A DNA stretch of 64,000 nt from Halorientalis litorea (GCF_023028225.1 NZ_CP095482.1:2666001-2730000); one strand, 5' to 3'. Positions 40,856 through 49,800 are shown, counted from the first letter of the stretch. Translations and numbers: made by a program. The notes: generated from the letters alone by a model not told the origin.

Positions 40856-42784
40856 ATGGCCGACGAGCACGGCGGGTTCGAAGACGTTCGCGAGAACGTG
40901 GACGGCCACCCGATTCTGAACCTGCTCGGCTACGCGCGCCCGTACTGGCTCACGCTCACCGTGGGCGTCGTCGCCTCCTTCCTGACCCGTTTCGCTCGTC
41001 TCGTCCCGCCGCTCGTCGTCGCCGTCGCCATCGACCGCGTCGTCCTCCAACAGGGCGACCCCGGCCTCCTCTCGGACGTGGGGCTGGTCCCGGGCGGCGA
41101 AATCGCCGGCGAGGCGGCCCGAATCGCCCTGCTGGAGCGGTTAGTCCTCATCGCCGTCGTCGCCTACCTCGTCCGCTCCGTGAGCCGATTCGGCTCGCGC
41201 TATCTCATTCAGGCGACGGCTCAGAAGATACAACGTGACCTCAGAAACGACACGTACGACCACCTCCAACACCTCTCGCTGGGCTTTTTCACCGACCACC
41301 AGACCGGCGGGATGCTCTCGATTCTCAACAGCGACATCAACAGACTGGAGCAGTTCCTCAACACGGAGTTCCGGCAGTTCATCCGGATGCTGGCGACGGT
41401 GGGTGGTATCGCGTACATCCTCTCGACGTACTCGGTGAAACTCGCCCTCATCGCGCTCGCACCGGTCCCCATCATCGGGCTGGCGTCGGGGCGGTTCCTG
41501 ACGTGGATAGAGCCACGCTACAAGTCCATCCGCGAGACGGTGGCGCGGCTGAACACCCGTCTGGAGAACAACCTCGGTGGCGTCGCCGTCGTCAAGGCGT
41601 TCAACCGCTACGAGTTCGAGCGCGACCGGGTGGCGACACAGAGCCAACAGTACCACGACGAGAAGGTAGCCGCGCTCCGCATCCGCCGGGCCTTCTTCGC
41701 CGGCCTCCGCCTGCTCACGGGCGTCGTGTTCGTCCTCGTCCTCTACGTCGGCGGCCGCGACATCATCGTCCTCGGGACCGGCGAGGGGGCCGCGCTCTCG
41801 GCCGGTGCGTTCGCGCTCTTTTTCCTCTATCTCCGCCGCCTCTACTCGCCGATGCGCCGCATCGGCAAGTCAGCGAACAAGTACCAACTCGCCAAGTCGA
41901 GTGCCGAGCGCGTGTTCGGCCTGCTCGGGCGTGACCCCGACCTGACCTCACCCGAGGTCCCGCATCGACCCGAGTCGGTCGCGGGGGAGGTCACGTTCGA
42001 CGGCGTGACGTTCGGCTACCGCGAGGACGACCCGGTGATTCGGGACGTGTCGCTCGACGTGCCCGCGGGCACCACGGTCGGACTGGCGGGCGAGACCGGG
42101 GCGGGCAAATCGACGTTGTTGAAACTCGTCCCCCGGCTCTACGACGTGGACGCGGGGGCGGTGAGCGTCGACGGTGTCGACGTGCGCGAGTACGACCTGC
42201 GGGCACTCCGTGAGGAAGTCGCCATCGTCGAGCAGAACCCGTACCTGTTCTCGGGCACCGTCGCCGAGAACATCGCCTACGGCGACGAACTCGCCTTGGC
42301 CGTCGAGAGCGGGCGGGCCGACCCCGGTGTCGCGGAGGCGGACGTGCGCGAACAGGTCCGGGAGGCCGCTCGCGCCGCCGCGGCCCACGAGTTCGTCACC
42401 GACCTGCCCGACGGTTACGACACGCAGGTGGGCGAGCGCGGCGTCAAACTCTCGGGTGGGCAACGCCAGCGGGTCGCCATCGCGCGGGCACTGCTCAACG
42501 ACCCCGCAATCGTCGTGTTCGACGAGGCGACGAGCGACGTGGACACCGAGACGGAGGACCGCATTCAGGAGAGTCTGGACCGCCTCATCGAGGACCGGAC
42601 CGCGTTCGTCATCGCGCACCGACTCTCGACTATCAAGGACGCCGACCGCATCGTCGTGATGGACGACGGCGAAATCGTCGAGTCGGGAACCCACGCCGAC
42701 CTCTTGGCCGCCGAGGGCGAATACGCGTCGCTGTGGGCGGCGCAAGCGGAGGGCGACGGGTCACGGCCCGTCGCCGACGACTAA
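40856..42784 (+). CDS. ABC transporter, fused permease and ATPase (exporter type)
   Basis: A 642-residue ABC exporter half-transporter. The N-terminal region holds six membrane helices (residues 25-365), such as LTLTVGVVASFLTRFARLVP and ALIALAPVPIIGLASGRFLT. The ATPase domain has Walker A GETGAGKST near 411-419, the signature LSGGQRQRVAIARALL near 531, Walker B IVVFDEATSDVD near 555 and the H-loop AHRLST. It should function as a dimer exporting lipids, peptides or drugs; the substrate cannot be told. ATG 40856 (or GTG 40850) follows a TATA-like CATATTT, divergent from the DUF5784-like gene. Confidence 0.92.
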   Translation: MADEHGGFEDVRENVDGHPILNLLGYARPYWLTLTVGVVASFLTRFARLVPPLVVAVAIDRVVLQQGDPGLLSDVGLVPGGEIAGEAARIALLERLVLIAVVAYLVRSVSRFGSRYLIQATAQKIQRDLRNDTYDHLQHLSLGFFTDHQTGGMLSILNSDINRLEQFLNTEFRQFIRMLATVGGIAYILSTYSVKLALIALAPVPIIGLASGRFLTWIEPRYKSIRETVARLNTRLENNLGGVAVVKAFNRYEFERDRVATQSQQYHDEKVAALRIRRAFFAGLRLLTGVVFVLVLYVGGRDIIVLGTGEGAALSAGAFALFFLYLRRLYSPMRRIGKSANKYQLAKSSAERVFGLLGRDPDLTSPEVPHRPESVAGEVTFDGVTFGYREDDPVIRDVSLDVPAGTTVGLAGETGAGKSTLLKLVPRLYDVDAGAVSVDGVDVREYDLRALREEVAIVEQNPYLFSGTVAENIAYGDELALAVESGRADPGVAEADVREQVREAARAAAAHEFVTDLPDGYDTQVGERGVKLSGGQRQRVAIARALLNDPAIVVFDEATSDVDTETEDRIQESLDRLIEDRTAFVIAHRLSTIKDADRIVVMDDGEIVESGTHADLLAAEGEYASLWAAQAEGDGSRPVADD

Positions 42785-42788
42785 ACTC

Positions 42789-43268
42789 TCAGGCGGAGGC
42801 CTCGACCGCGTCCTGCACTGCCTCGAAGTCGGGTTGGGTGTGGGGGTCGTCGGCGACCCACTTGTACGTGATTTCGCCGTCGCTGTCGACGACGAAGACG
42901 GCCCGCTGTGCGAGGCCGTAGTAGCCCATGTCCGCGAAGTCTATCTCCACGTCGTAGGCGTCGATGACCTCCTTGTTCGTATCGCTGAGCATGTCGAACT
43001 CGAAGCCGTTCTCCTCGCGGAACGCCTTCTGTGCGAACGGCGAGTCGACGCTGATACCGTACAGCGTCGCGCCCATCTCGCGGTAGGCGTCGATGTCGTC
43101 TTGGAAGTGACTCATCTCCTCCTTACACGGCGGCGTGAACGCGCCGGGGAAGAACGCCAGCACGAGGGGGGCATCGTCCAAGTGCTCGGAGAGCGTGAAC
43201 GGTTCGGGGTCGCCGTCGTGAGCGCGCGATACAGTGAAATCGGGGGCTTCGTCTCCTACGTCAGGCAT
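42789..43268 (-). CDS. Peroxiredoxin (AhpC/TSA family)
   Basis: A 159-residue peroxiredoxin reducing peroxides. The peroxidatic cysteine is Cys48 in FFPGAFTPPCKEEMSHF, in the P-x-x-x-T-x-x-C pattern. GISVDSPFAQKAFREENGFE and the FADMGYYGLAQRAVFVVD stretch with the conserved Arg match the family. There is no second cysteine near the C-terminus, so it is a 1-Cys type or depends on another thiol protein. A redoxin-like gene and a glutaredoxin-like gene lie within 1 kb, likely partners. Confidence 0.93.
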   Translation of the reverse strand: MPDVGDEAPDFTVSRAHDGDPEPFTLSEHLDDAPLVLAFFPGAFTPPCKEEMSHFQDDIDAYREMGATLYGISVDSPFAQKAFREENGFEFDMLSDTNKEVIDAYDVEIDFADMGYYGLAQRAVFVVDSDGEITYKWVADDPHTQPDFEAVQDAVEASA

Positions 43269-43386
43269 ACGTCACACTATACGGCGGACGGCATCTTAAA
43301 ACGCGGGCGTCACTGATTCGGCCTGCCGGCGTCCCGTGACCGTCGCGGGCGGGACACTCAAGCCGCTGGCGGACGCCCCTCCGATT

Positions 43387-43515
43387 GTGACGCTACTCGT
43401 CGATATCGGCTGTCCGTCGTGTGACCGGGTTCGGCCCGTTCGGAAGGTCGGTATCGGGACGTACCGCTGTGGAGCCTGTGGGCACGAGTTCGGCCACGAC
43501 GAACTCCAACCCTAG
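43387..43515 (+). CDS. Small zinc-ribbon protein (42 aa)
   Basis: A 42-residue frame from GTG 43387 with two cysteine pairs: GCPSCDR near residues 8-14 and RCGACGHEF near 29-37. The spacing fits a one-zinc ribbon. It ends HDELQP. Too small for the usual gene tracks, but with clear ribbon geometry. It lies within the redox group and its stop overlaps the convergent redoxin-like gene by four bases. Partner and function unknown. Confidence 0.65.
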   Translation: MTLLVDIGCPSCDRVRPVRKVGIGTYRCGACGHEFGHDELQP

Positions 43516-43991
43516 AGGTCGGCGACGGCCGCCTCGACTTCCTCGTGGGGGAGCGGTGCTATCCACTCGTCGGCCACGTAGGCGAACTCGGCGTTGCGGT
43601 CCGGGTCGAGGACGAACACCGACCGCCACGGTGTCGAGACGTTCGCCATGTGGTGTCGGTCGGTCAGGAGGTCTAGCCTCTCGGAGATGCCGCCGTTCAC
43701 GTCCGCGAAGGTCCGGAAGGCGTCGACGCCCAACCAGCGGAGGAACTCGTTTTGGGCGTACGGTCCGTCACGGCTGAACCCCAAGACTGGGACGCCGTCG
43801 AACTCGTGCCACCCGTACTTCTCGAAGCGTTTCCACCAGTTCTGGGCGATGGCACTGTGGACGAACCCCGTCGAGACGAGGACGCCGCCACGCTCACCGA
43901 GTGCGTCGGAGAGGCGGGTCGAACGGAACGTCTCACCGTCACAAAGCAGTGCCTCGAAGTCCGGGACAGTCTCGCCCTCTGTCGGTGGCAT
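43512..43991 (-). CDS. Redoxin-fold protein lacking the peroxidatic cysteine
   Basis: A 159-residue protein with the thioredoxin/peroxiredoxin layout: VPDFEALLCDGETFRSTRLS near 9-28, then GGVLVSTGFVHSAIAQNWWK near 38-57 where a peroxiredoxin would have its catalytic Cys, followed by VPVLGFSRDGPYAQNEFLRW. The catalytic position is occupied by Ser/Val-His-Ser, and the only Cys is in LLCDG. So it is unlikely to reduce peroxide itself. A regulatory or binding role is possible. ATG 43991 gives the normal redoxin start. Confidence 0.75.
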   Translation of the reverse strand: MPPTEGETVPDFEALLCDGETFRSTRLSDALGERGGVLVSTGFVHSAIAQNWWKRFEKYGWHEFDGVPVLGFSRDGPYAQNEFLRWLGVDAFRTFADVNGGISERLDLLTDRHHMANVSTPWRSVFVLDPDRNAEFAYVADEWIAPLPHEEVEAAVADL

Positions 43992-44087
43992 ACCACCTCG
44001 TGGACCGCCCGTCACAAAAACCCTCGTCACGGCACCGAACGCGGCGACACCCCGAGGCTTTAGACGTGTTGGCCCCTACCGGTGGGT

Positions 44088-44327
44088 ATGTCGCTTACAC
44101 TGTACCAACTCGAAGGGTGCCCCTACTGTGAACTCGTGATGGACCGACTGGAGGAACTCGACATCGACTACGAGACGGTCTGGGTCGAGGGACTCCACTC
44201 CAAGCGGAACGAGGTGGCTCGCGTCTCCGGCCAACGGCAAGTCCCTGTCGTCGTCGACGACGATACCGGTGTCACGATGGCCGAGTCCGAGCGCATCCTC
44301 GAATACGTGAACAAGACCTACGCCTGA
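44088..44327 (+). CDS. Glutaredoxin-like protein (GST N-terminal fold)
   Basis: A 79-residue glutaredoxin/GST-N fold protein. The redox site CPYC is at residues 9-12 (YQLEGCPYCELVMDRL). RQVPVVVDDDTGVTMAESER near 49-68 holds the cis-Pro and the glutathione/low-molecular-thiol contact. In haloarchaea, which use gamma-glutamylcysteine, such proteins probably reduce disulphides with that thiol or with thioredoxin reductase. Its position beside two redoxin genes supports a common thiol-redox function. Confidence 0.9.
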   Translation: MSLTLYQLEGCPYCELVMDRLEELDIDYETVWVEGLHSKRNEVARVSGQRQVPVVVDDDTGVTMAESERILEYVNKTYA

Positions 44328-44343
44328 GCGGTTCGGTCCGCCC

Positions 44344-44745
44344 TCACTCGTCCAGACTGTGTGGGTCCAGCCCCGGGTCCTCGACGGGCGGGGCACCGAT
44401 GGCCAGCACGACCCCCTCGTCGTCGCCGACGTAGCGGTGGCCGTGGCCGACTTCCGGGCCGGCGGCCCAGAACGCGCCCGGCCCGACTTCCACGAACTCC
44501 TCTTCGCCCGACCGGCCGAGTTTCAGCGAGAACTCGCCTTCGACGACGTAGTAGAACTCCTCCTGTTCGCTGTGTGCGTGGTACTGTATCTCGTCGTCCG
44601 GTTCGAAGTGCCACAGCGTGACGTTCATCTCTTCGAGTCCCATCGTCTCCCCGACGGGCCGGATGTTCAGGTCCGGCGGCACCGCCTCGATCTCCGAGAG
44701 GTCTGTTACCGGTACGTCCTCCGTGTCGAGTACTTCGTACTCCAT
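44344..44745 (-). CDS. Cupin-domain protein
   Basis: A 133-residue single cupin. The first motif is HAHSEQEEFYYVVEGEFSLK near 60-79, with metal ligands His-x-His and Glu. The second is PGAFWAAGPEVGHGHRYVGD near 92-111 with the last His. VTLWHFEPDDEIQYHAHSEQ marks the strand before motif 1. The full 3-His/Glu set suggests metal binding. Substrate unknown. The ATG at 44745 was chosen over 44760. Confidence 0.88.
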   Translation of the reverse strand: MEYEVLDTEDVPVTDLSEIEAVPPDLNIRPVGETMGLEEMNVTLWHFEPDDEIQYHAHSEQEEFYYVVEGEFSLKLGRSGEEEFVEVGPGAFWAAGPEVGHGHRYVGDDEGVVLAIGAPPVEDPGLDPHSLDE

Positions 44746-44814
44746 GGCAGGCATCACCACGGCACCCCGGAGTAAAAGCGTAGGGGGCGGTGTGGCCGTT
44801 CGGGGCCGCTCGCG

Positions 44815-45576
44815 TCAACCGACGAGTTCGTCCCGGACGCGGGGCAACACGTCGGTCACGTCGGCACGGAAGTCGTACTCCGCCCGGTCGGAGAGCGGCG
44901 TCGAGTCGAGGTTGTTCACCACGAGCGTCGCGCCCCGCTGTGCCGCCTCCCGGGGGAGCGAGGCCGCGGGTTCGACGGTCAACGAGGACCCGACGACCAG
45001 AAAGAGGTCGGCCGACTCCGCCGCCGCGTGGGACCGCAACAGCGCGTGTTCGGGCAGTTGCTCCCCGAACAGCACGGTGTCGGGTTTGAGTATCCCATCG
45101 CACTCCTCACAGGTCGGCGGGAGGTCACCGTCGCGGGCGCGGTCCATCACTGGGTCCGCGTCGACCCGCCGCGAACAGTCCTGACAGACGACGCGGGCGG
45201 CGGAGCCGTGAATCTCGATGACTTCCTCGGACCCCGCCTCCTGATGCAGTCCGTCGATGTTCTGGGTGACGAGTGTATCGAGGTGGCCGGCGTCCTCGAT
45301 GTCGGCCAGCGCGTGGTGGGCGGGGTTCGGCCCCACACCGTCCTCGTAGAGCGCGTCCTGCAGTGCCACCCGGTCCGCCCAGAAGCCGTCGGGGTCCGCC
45401 CGGAATCGGTCGATGTGGAAGTCCATCGGGTCGTGTCGCTCCCAGAGGCCGTCGTCACCTCGGAAGTCCGGGATGCCCGACGCCGTGCTGACCCCGGCTC
45501 CGGACAGCGCGACGACGTCGCCGCTGTCGGCGATGGCCCGCGCGACGAACTCGATTTCCGATTCGTCCACAGTCAT
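44815..45576 (-). CDS. Sir2-family NAD-dependent protein deacylase
   Basis: A 253-residue sirtuin. The NAD site ALSGAGVSTASGIPDFRG is near residues 23-40. TQNIDGLHQEAG near 104-115 holds the catalytic Asn-Ile-Asp and the general base His follows in IEIHG. Four zinc cysteines occur in CQDCSRR and CEECDG. GSSLTVEPAASLP and NNLDSTPL complete the NAD pocket. It removes acyl groups from lysines using NAD; in archaea, chromatin proteins are known targets. A TATA-like GTTTTTC lies about 27 bases upstream of this ATG. Confidence 0.95.
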   Translation of the reverse strand: MTVDESEIEFVARAIADSGDVVALSGAGVSTASGIPDFRGDDGLWERHDPMDFHIDRFRADPDGFWADRVALQDALYEDGVGPNPAHHALADIEDAGHLDTLVTQNIDGLHQEAGSEEVIEIHGSAARVVCQDCSRRVDADPVMDRARDGDLPPTCEECDGILKPDTVLFGEQLPEHALLRSHAAAESADLFLVVGSSLTVEPAASLPREAAQRGATLVVNNLDSTPLSDRAEYDFRADVTDVLPRVRDELVG

Positions 45577-45657
45577 GCCCAGTGTTCGATGGTGGACGGT
45601 GAAAAACTCCCCGTCCGACTCGGGTCGACGTGGCCGCCGCTCGCTCGCTCAGAACCG

Positions 45658-45691
45658 CACCAGTGAGTGGGGAGTCCGCAACTCACTGGTG
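45658..45691. promoter_or_regulatory. Perfect 11-base inverted repeat upstream of the sirtuin gene
   Basis: CACCAGTGAGT at 45658-45668 and ACTCACTGGTG at 45681-45691 are perfect reverse complements with a 12-base loop. The site lies 80 bases upstream of the sirtuin gene and 80 bases past the end of the Usp gene. It may be an operator or the terminator stem of the Usp transcript. The next 60 bases are AT-rich. Confidence 0.4.
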
Positions 45692-45773
45692 GCCGACTGT
45701 TTTCGAGACGGTACGTAAATTGATTTTACCTATGATATTCGGATATTTATAACCTAACGCGACGCGTGTCCGC

Positions 45774-46223
45774 TCATTCGGTGTGGCGGACGATGTGGAC
45801 GTCGTATCGCGGGTCCTCCGAGATGGGACTGCCGACGCTGGTGACGGGCGTCGAGACGCGGCCCGCGTTCTCGCTCCCGATGAACACGATGGACGCGTCG
45901 GACTCGTCGGCCATCTCGCGGATAGTTCGGGTCACGTCGTCGATGAGCGTCGCCGTGAACGAGTCGCTCGGTTCGGGCCGCCGACAGACGACGGTGGCCG
46001 ACGGTGCGATGTCCCGGATTTCCCGCTCTAACCGGTCACAGAGCGCGTCGAAGTCGACGCTCTCGCCCTCGTCGACCCAGCCCCGTTCGCGCGCGAACTC
46101 CTCGTCCTCGGGGACGATAGTCAGTGCCAGCACCTCCTCGTCGCGGTACGCCGCGAACTCCGTCGCCCGTTCGAGGGCCGTCCGCGAGAGTGCCGACCCG
46201 TCGTAGGGGACCAAAAGCGTCAT
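45774..46223 (-). CDS. Universal stress protein (UspA family)
   Basis: A 149-residue UspA-fold protein. The first strand is MTLLVPYDGSALSRTALERA. Toward the end VFIGSENAGRVSTPVTSVGS stands for the ATP-binding G-x2-G-x9-G-S loop, here with the spacing only partly kept. So nucleotide binding is possible but not certain. The ATG at 46223 is used; the longer frame is antisense to the acyl-CoA dehydrogenase gene. Usp proteins are numerous in haloarchaea and act in stress or metabolic control. Confidence 0.88.
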   Translation of the reverse strand: MTLLVPYDGSALSRTALERATEFAAYRDEEVLALTIVPEDEEFARERGWVDEGESVDFDALCDRLEREIRDIAPSATVVCRRPEPSDSFTATLIDDVTRTIREMADESDASIVFIGSENAGRVSTPVTSVGSPISEDPRYDVHIVRHTE

Positions 46224-46255
46224 GTCCTGTGATTCGTCGGCCCGCGTCTTAGGTG

Positions 46256-47482
46256 TCAGGGCAGGCCGAGTTGCTTGGCGATGGTGTTGAGTTGTATCTC
46301 GTCGGTGCCCTCGACGATGCGGAGGATGCGGGCCATTTGGAGGTGGTCCATGAACGGGTTGTCCTCGGCGACGCCGTTGCCGCCGTGGACCCCCACGATG
46401 TCGTCCGCCGTCTCCCAGAGGGCGTTCGTGGCGAACCATTTGAAAATCGAGGACTCCTCGATGGCCTGGTCGCCCTCGTCCATCGACCACGCCAACCGCA
46501 AACCGGCGGCGTCGGCCGCGTACGTCTTCGCCCGGGCCTTCGCTATCTTGTGTGAGATGCCCTGGAACTTCCCGATGGGGCGGCCGAATGCCTCCCGGTC
46601 GTTCGCGTACTGGACGCCGTGGTCGATGAGGTTCTCCGCGAGGCCGACAGCCTCCGCACCGAGTTCCAACCGACCCAGCGAGAGGAAGTCCATCGCGTTG
46701 TAGAAGGCGGCGTCGGGTTGGCCGAGTACTCGGTCCTCGGACAGACGCACGTCGTCGAAGACGAGTTCGGCCTGGAGCCCCTCCATCCCGACGGCGTTGT
46801 TCAGTGACCCGATTTCGAACTCGTCGTCCTCGACGATGAAACAGGAGATGCCGCCGTACCGGCCGGCGTCCTCCTGGGGCGTCGTCCGTGCGAACACCTG
46901 CACGAAGTCCGCGTACGGGCCGTTCGTAATCCACTGCTTGCGCCCGTTCAGGACCCACTCGTCGCCGTCCTTCTCGGCCGACGTGGACATGCTCGGCGAG
47001 TCCGACCCGACGCCCGGTTCGGTCTGTGCGAACGCCGTGGATTTCTCGCCCCGCACGGCGGGCTTCAGGTACTCTTCGACTTGCTCACCCTCGGCCTGCA
47101 TCAGGAGCGGCTTCGGCCCCTCCGGTCCCGCGAGAACGAACTCCGTCAGCCCCGTCCCGTGGCTGGCGACGTGGCGTTTCGCCCGGTACCACGTCACGTT
47201 CGAGACGTTCTCGCCGCCCACGTCCTCGGGGAGGTTCATCGCGTAAAAGCCCGCGTCGGCACTCCGCTTTCGGACCGTCTGGATGGCCTCCTGTACCTCG
47301 GGGACCAACCGACCGTCGTCCTCGTGGCGCAGGCGTGGATTCGTCCACGTCTCGCCCAACTCCTGTTCGACCGGCTCGACCTCCTGTTCGATGAACTCGT
47401 CCAGACTGTCGAGGATGAGGCTCGTCTCTTCTGTCGTGTCGAAACTGACGCCACCCGGCGGCTGTGTGCCCTCTGTTGCCAT
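46256..47482 (-). CDS. Acyl-CoA dehydrogenase
   Basis: A 408-residue flavoenzyme introducing an alpha-beta double bond into an acyl-CoA. STAFAQTEPGVGSDSPSMST and WVLNGRKQWITNGPYADFVQ near 145-185 are the FAD/substrate signatures. GRLELGAEAVGLAENLIDHG and the end QMARILRIVEGTDEIQLNTI hold the Gln/Glu FAD contacts and the ACAD signature 2. The enzyme would pass electrons to ETF. It is the first gene of the catabolic-looking region and diverges from the CoA-transferase gene, so the two may share one control region. Confidence 0.93.
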   Translation of the reverse strand: MATEGTQPPGGVSFDTTEETSLILDSLDEFIEQEVEPVEQELGETWTNPRLRHEDDGRLVPEVQEAIQTVRKRSADAGFYAMNLPEDVGGENVSNVTWYRAKRHVASHGTGLTEFVLAGPEGPKPLLMQAEGEQVEEYLKPAVRGEKSTAFAQTEPGVGSDSPSMSTSAEKDGDEWVLNGRKQWITNGPYADFVQVFARTTPQEDAGRYGGISCFIVEDDEFEIGSLNNAVGMEGLQAELVFDDVRLSEDRVLGQPDAAFYNAMDFLSLGRLELGAEAVGLAENLIDHGVQYANDREAFGRPIGKFQGISHKIAKARAKTYAADAAGLRLAWSMDEGDQAIEESSIFKWFATNALWETADDIVGVHGGNGVAEDNPFMDHLQMARILRIVEGTDEIQLNTIAKQLGLP

Positions 47483-47588
47483 GGTACGGGACTACACCGA
47501 CGGCAACTTAAATCCCGTGTTGTGTTTATCGGCAGTCACGAGGTGTCTGCTCACGAGACACCGGGAGGCGACACTCGTCCGGGGGTGG

Positions 47589-47596
47589 ACTTATTG
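47589..47596 (+). promoter_or_regulatory. TATA-like box of the CoA transferase gene
   Basis: ACTTATTG is centred about 28 bases before the ATG at 47620. It favours that start over the GTG at 47608. Confidence 0.45.
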
Positions 47597-47619
47597 CGCT
47601 GACGTCAGTGGAGTCGGAC

Positions 47620-48783
47620 ATGCGATTGGATGGTGTTCGGGTACTCGACCTCTCACGGCTACTGCCGGGGCCGTACGCGACGCAACTCCTCGCCGACGCG
47701 GGGGCAGAGATTATCAAAATCGAAGACACGGGTGGGGGCGACTACGCCCGGCTGATGCCGCCGTACACGGACGACGGCACGGGAGCCATCTTCGACGCCG
47801 TCAACCGCGGGAAGCGAAGCGTCGCGCTCGATTTGAAGGACGAACGGGGCCGCGAGGCGTTCCTGGAACTCGCCGAGACGGCCGACGTGGTGTTCGAGCA
47901 GTTCCGCCCGGGCGTCGTGGACCGGTTGGGTGTCGACTACGAGGCCGTCCGTGAGGTCAACCCCGATGTCGTCTACTGCTCGCTGTCGGGGTTCGGACAG
48001 ACCGGCCCGGACGCCGACCGGGTCGGGCACGACCTGAACTACGTCGGGATGGCCGGACTGCTCGATATGACTCGCTCGGACCGCGACAGTCCGCCCCAAA
48101 TTCCGGGCTACCCCATCGGCGACATGGCGGGGGGGCTGTTCGCCGCGTTCAGCATCGTCGGCGCGTTGCTCTCCCGAGAACTGGGTAACACCGGCGGCGA
48201 GTACGTCGACGTGGCGATGACCGACGTAGTAACGTCGTTCTCCCAACCACTGGCCTACGAGGCGTTGACCGGCGACCAGCCGGCACCCGACGAGGCACCG
48301 CTGATCGGCGGCTTCCCGTGGTACGACGTGTACGAGACCGCCGACGGCCGCTACGTCACGCTCGCCGCTCTCGAACCCAAGTTCTGGCGGACGTTCTGTG
48401 AGGCCGTGGACAGACCGGACCTCGTGGACAAACATATGACCGGCGACGCGGCCGAACGCGAGGCACTCCGCGCGGAGTTGGCCGAAATCTTCGCCGAGAA
48501 GACCCGCGACGAGTGGGAGGCCGAACTCGGCGACGTGGAGGCGATGGTCGCACCGGTTCGGACGCTCGCGGAATCGCTCGACGGCGAGCGCGCGGCGGCG
48601 CGGGAACTCCTCGACCGGGCGACCGGCGCGCCCCGCGTCGGCTTCCCCGCACAGTCCTCCGAAGCGGGTACCGCGGACGGCCCCGCACCCGGACACGGCG
48701 AACACACGGAGGCAGTCCTCTCGGCCGTTGGCTACGACGAGACGACGCTCGCCTCCCTCCGCGACGACGGCGTCGTGCAGTAG
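47620..48783 (+). CDS. Family III CoA transferase (CaiB/BaiF type)
   Basis: A 387-residue class III CoA transferase, moving CoA from a donor thioester to an organic acid. The start MRLDGVRVLDLSRLLPGPYA and GADIIKIE-like AGAEIIKIEDTGGGDYAR are signatures. FEQFRPGVVDRLGVDYEAV and CSLSGFGQTGPDADRVGHDL near 110-150, which holds the catalytic Asp region, are diagnostic. The end GHGEHTEAVLSAVGYD is typical too. Beside an acyl-CoA dehydrogenase it would activate a substrate acid for oxidation. GTG 47608 is an alternative start. Confidence 0.92.
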   Translation: MRLDGVRVLDLSRLLPGPYATQLLADAGAEIIKIEDTGGGDYARLMPPYTDDGTGAIFDAVNRGKRSVALDLKDERGREAFLELAETADVVFEQFRPGVVDRLGVDYEAVREVNPDVVYCSLSGFGQTGPDADRVGHDLNYVGMAGLLDMTRSDRDSPPQIPGYPIGDMAGGLFAAFSIVGALLSRELGNTGGEYVDVAMTDVVTSFSQPLAYEALTGDQPAPDEAPLIGGFPWYDVYETADGRYVTLAALEPKFWRTFCEAVDRPDLVDKHMTGDAAEREALRAELAEIFAEKTRDEWEAELGDVEAMVAPVRTLAESLDGERAAARELLDRATGAPRVGFPAQSSEAGTADGPAPGHGEHTEAVLSAVGYDETTLASLRDDGVVQ

Positions 48784-48825
48784 CCGGACGGGGACTTTTG
48801 TACCGGGCGGTCCTGTGCAGTCAGC

Positions 48826-49800
48826 ATGAAGCCCGGACTCCTCCTGCCACCGGCGGACGTGTTGGACCCCGTCGGCGTCGCCACGACCGCTGAATCGCTC
48901 GGCTACGGGTCGGTGTGGGTGCCCGAACTCTGGGGTGCCGACGCGTTCGTCCAGTTGGGTGCCGTCGCCGACGCCACCGACGACGTTCGGGTCGGGACCG
49001 CAATCGCCAACGTGTTCTCGCGCTCGCCCGCCGTGCTGGCGATGGCCGCCGCGACCGTCGACCGCTACTCGGACGGGCGGATGACGCTCGGCACCGGCGT
49101 CAGCACGCCCAAAGCCATCGAAGACCTCCACGGCGTGGCGTACGACCGTCCCGTGCGCCGCTCCCACGAAGTCATCGAAGTGGTCAAAGCGTACCTCTCG
49201 GACAGCGAGGAGCGCGTCTCCTACGAGGGTGAAGTAATCTCGGTGCAGGACTTCGAGACCCTCGGCCGGGACGTGCCGGTGTTCCACGCCGCGATGGGAC
49301 CGGCCAACCGCCGGGTCGTCGCCCGCCTCGCGGATGGCTGGATTCCCCACAACATTCCGTTTCCGAACCTCGAAGGCACCTTCGACTACATCGCCGACCA
49401 CGCTCGGGAAGCCGACCGTGACCCCGCCGACATCACCGTCGCGCCGTACGTCCCGGCGGCGGTCAGCGACGACGACCCGGACGTGGCCCGCGACGCCATC
49501 CGCGGCCACGTGGCCTACTACGTCGGCAACGGCGAGGGCTACCGGAAGGCCGTCGCCGAGCGGTTCCCCGACGAAGCGGACGCCGTGGCCGGGAACTGGC
49601 GCGAGGGGGACCGGGACGCGGCGAAAGCGGCCGTCACCGACGAGATGGTGGCCGCACTCGGTGTCGCCGGAACGACCGAACAGGCCCGCGAGCAACTGGC
49701 CGAACTGCAGGACGGCCCCGTCGACATTCCCATCGTTACCGTCCCGCGCCAAGCCGCGGATTTGGCGATGGAGACGGTGCAGGCACTCGCCCCGGAGTGA
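48826..49800 (+). CDS. LLM-class flavin/F420-dependent oxidoreductase
   Basis: A 324-residue luciferase-like barrel protein. Indicators are AESLGYGSVWVPELWGADAF near 23-42, VRVGTAIANVFSRSPAVLAM near 53-72, SDGRMTLGTGVSTPKAIEDL near 80-99 and ARLADGWIPHNIPF near 165. Members in haloarchaea generally use coenzyme F420 or FMN. The substrate cannot be told. It follows the CoA transferase by 42 bases and is likely in the same operon, together suggesting breakdown of an acid or CoA ester with an F420-linked step. Confidence 0.88.
   Translation: MKPGLLLPPADVLDPVGVATTAESLGYGSVWVPELWGADAFVQLGAVADATDDVRVGTAIANVFSRSPAVLAMAAATVDRYSDGRMTLGTGVSTPKAIEDLHGVAYDRPVRRSHEVIEVVKAYLSDSEERVSYEGEVISVQDFETLGRDVPVFHAAMGPANRRVVARLADGWIPHNIPFPNLEGTFDYIADHAREADRDPADITVAPYVPAAVSDDDPDVARDAIRGHVAYYVGNGEGYRKAVAERFPDEADAVAGNWREGDRDAAKAAVTDEMVAALGVAGTTEQAREQLAELQDGPVDIPIVTVPRQAADLAMETVQALAPE

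Noticed and set aside
47659-49752. A 697-residue open frame on the reverse strand
   Set aside because: It is antisense to the CoA transferase and LLM genes, which have clear families. Long antisense frames are normal in GC-rich genomes, and its protein has no recognisable domain.
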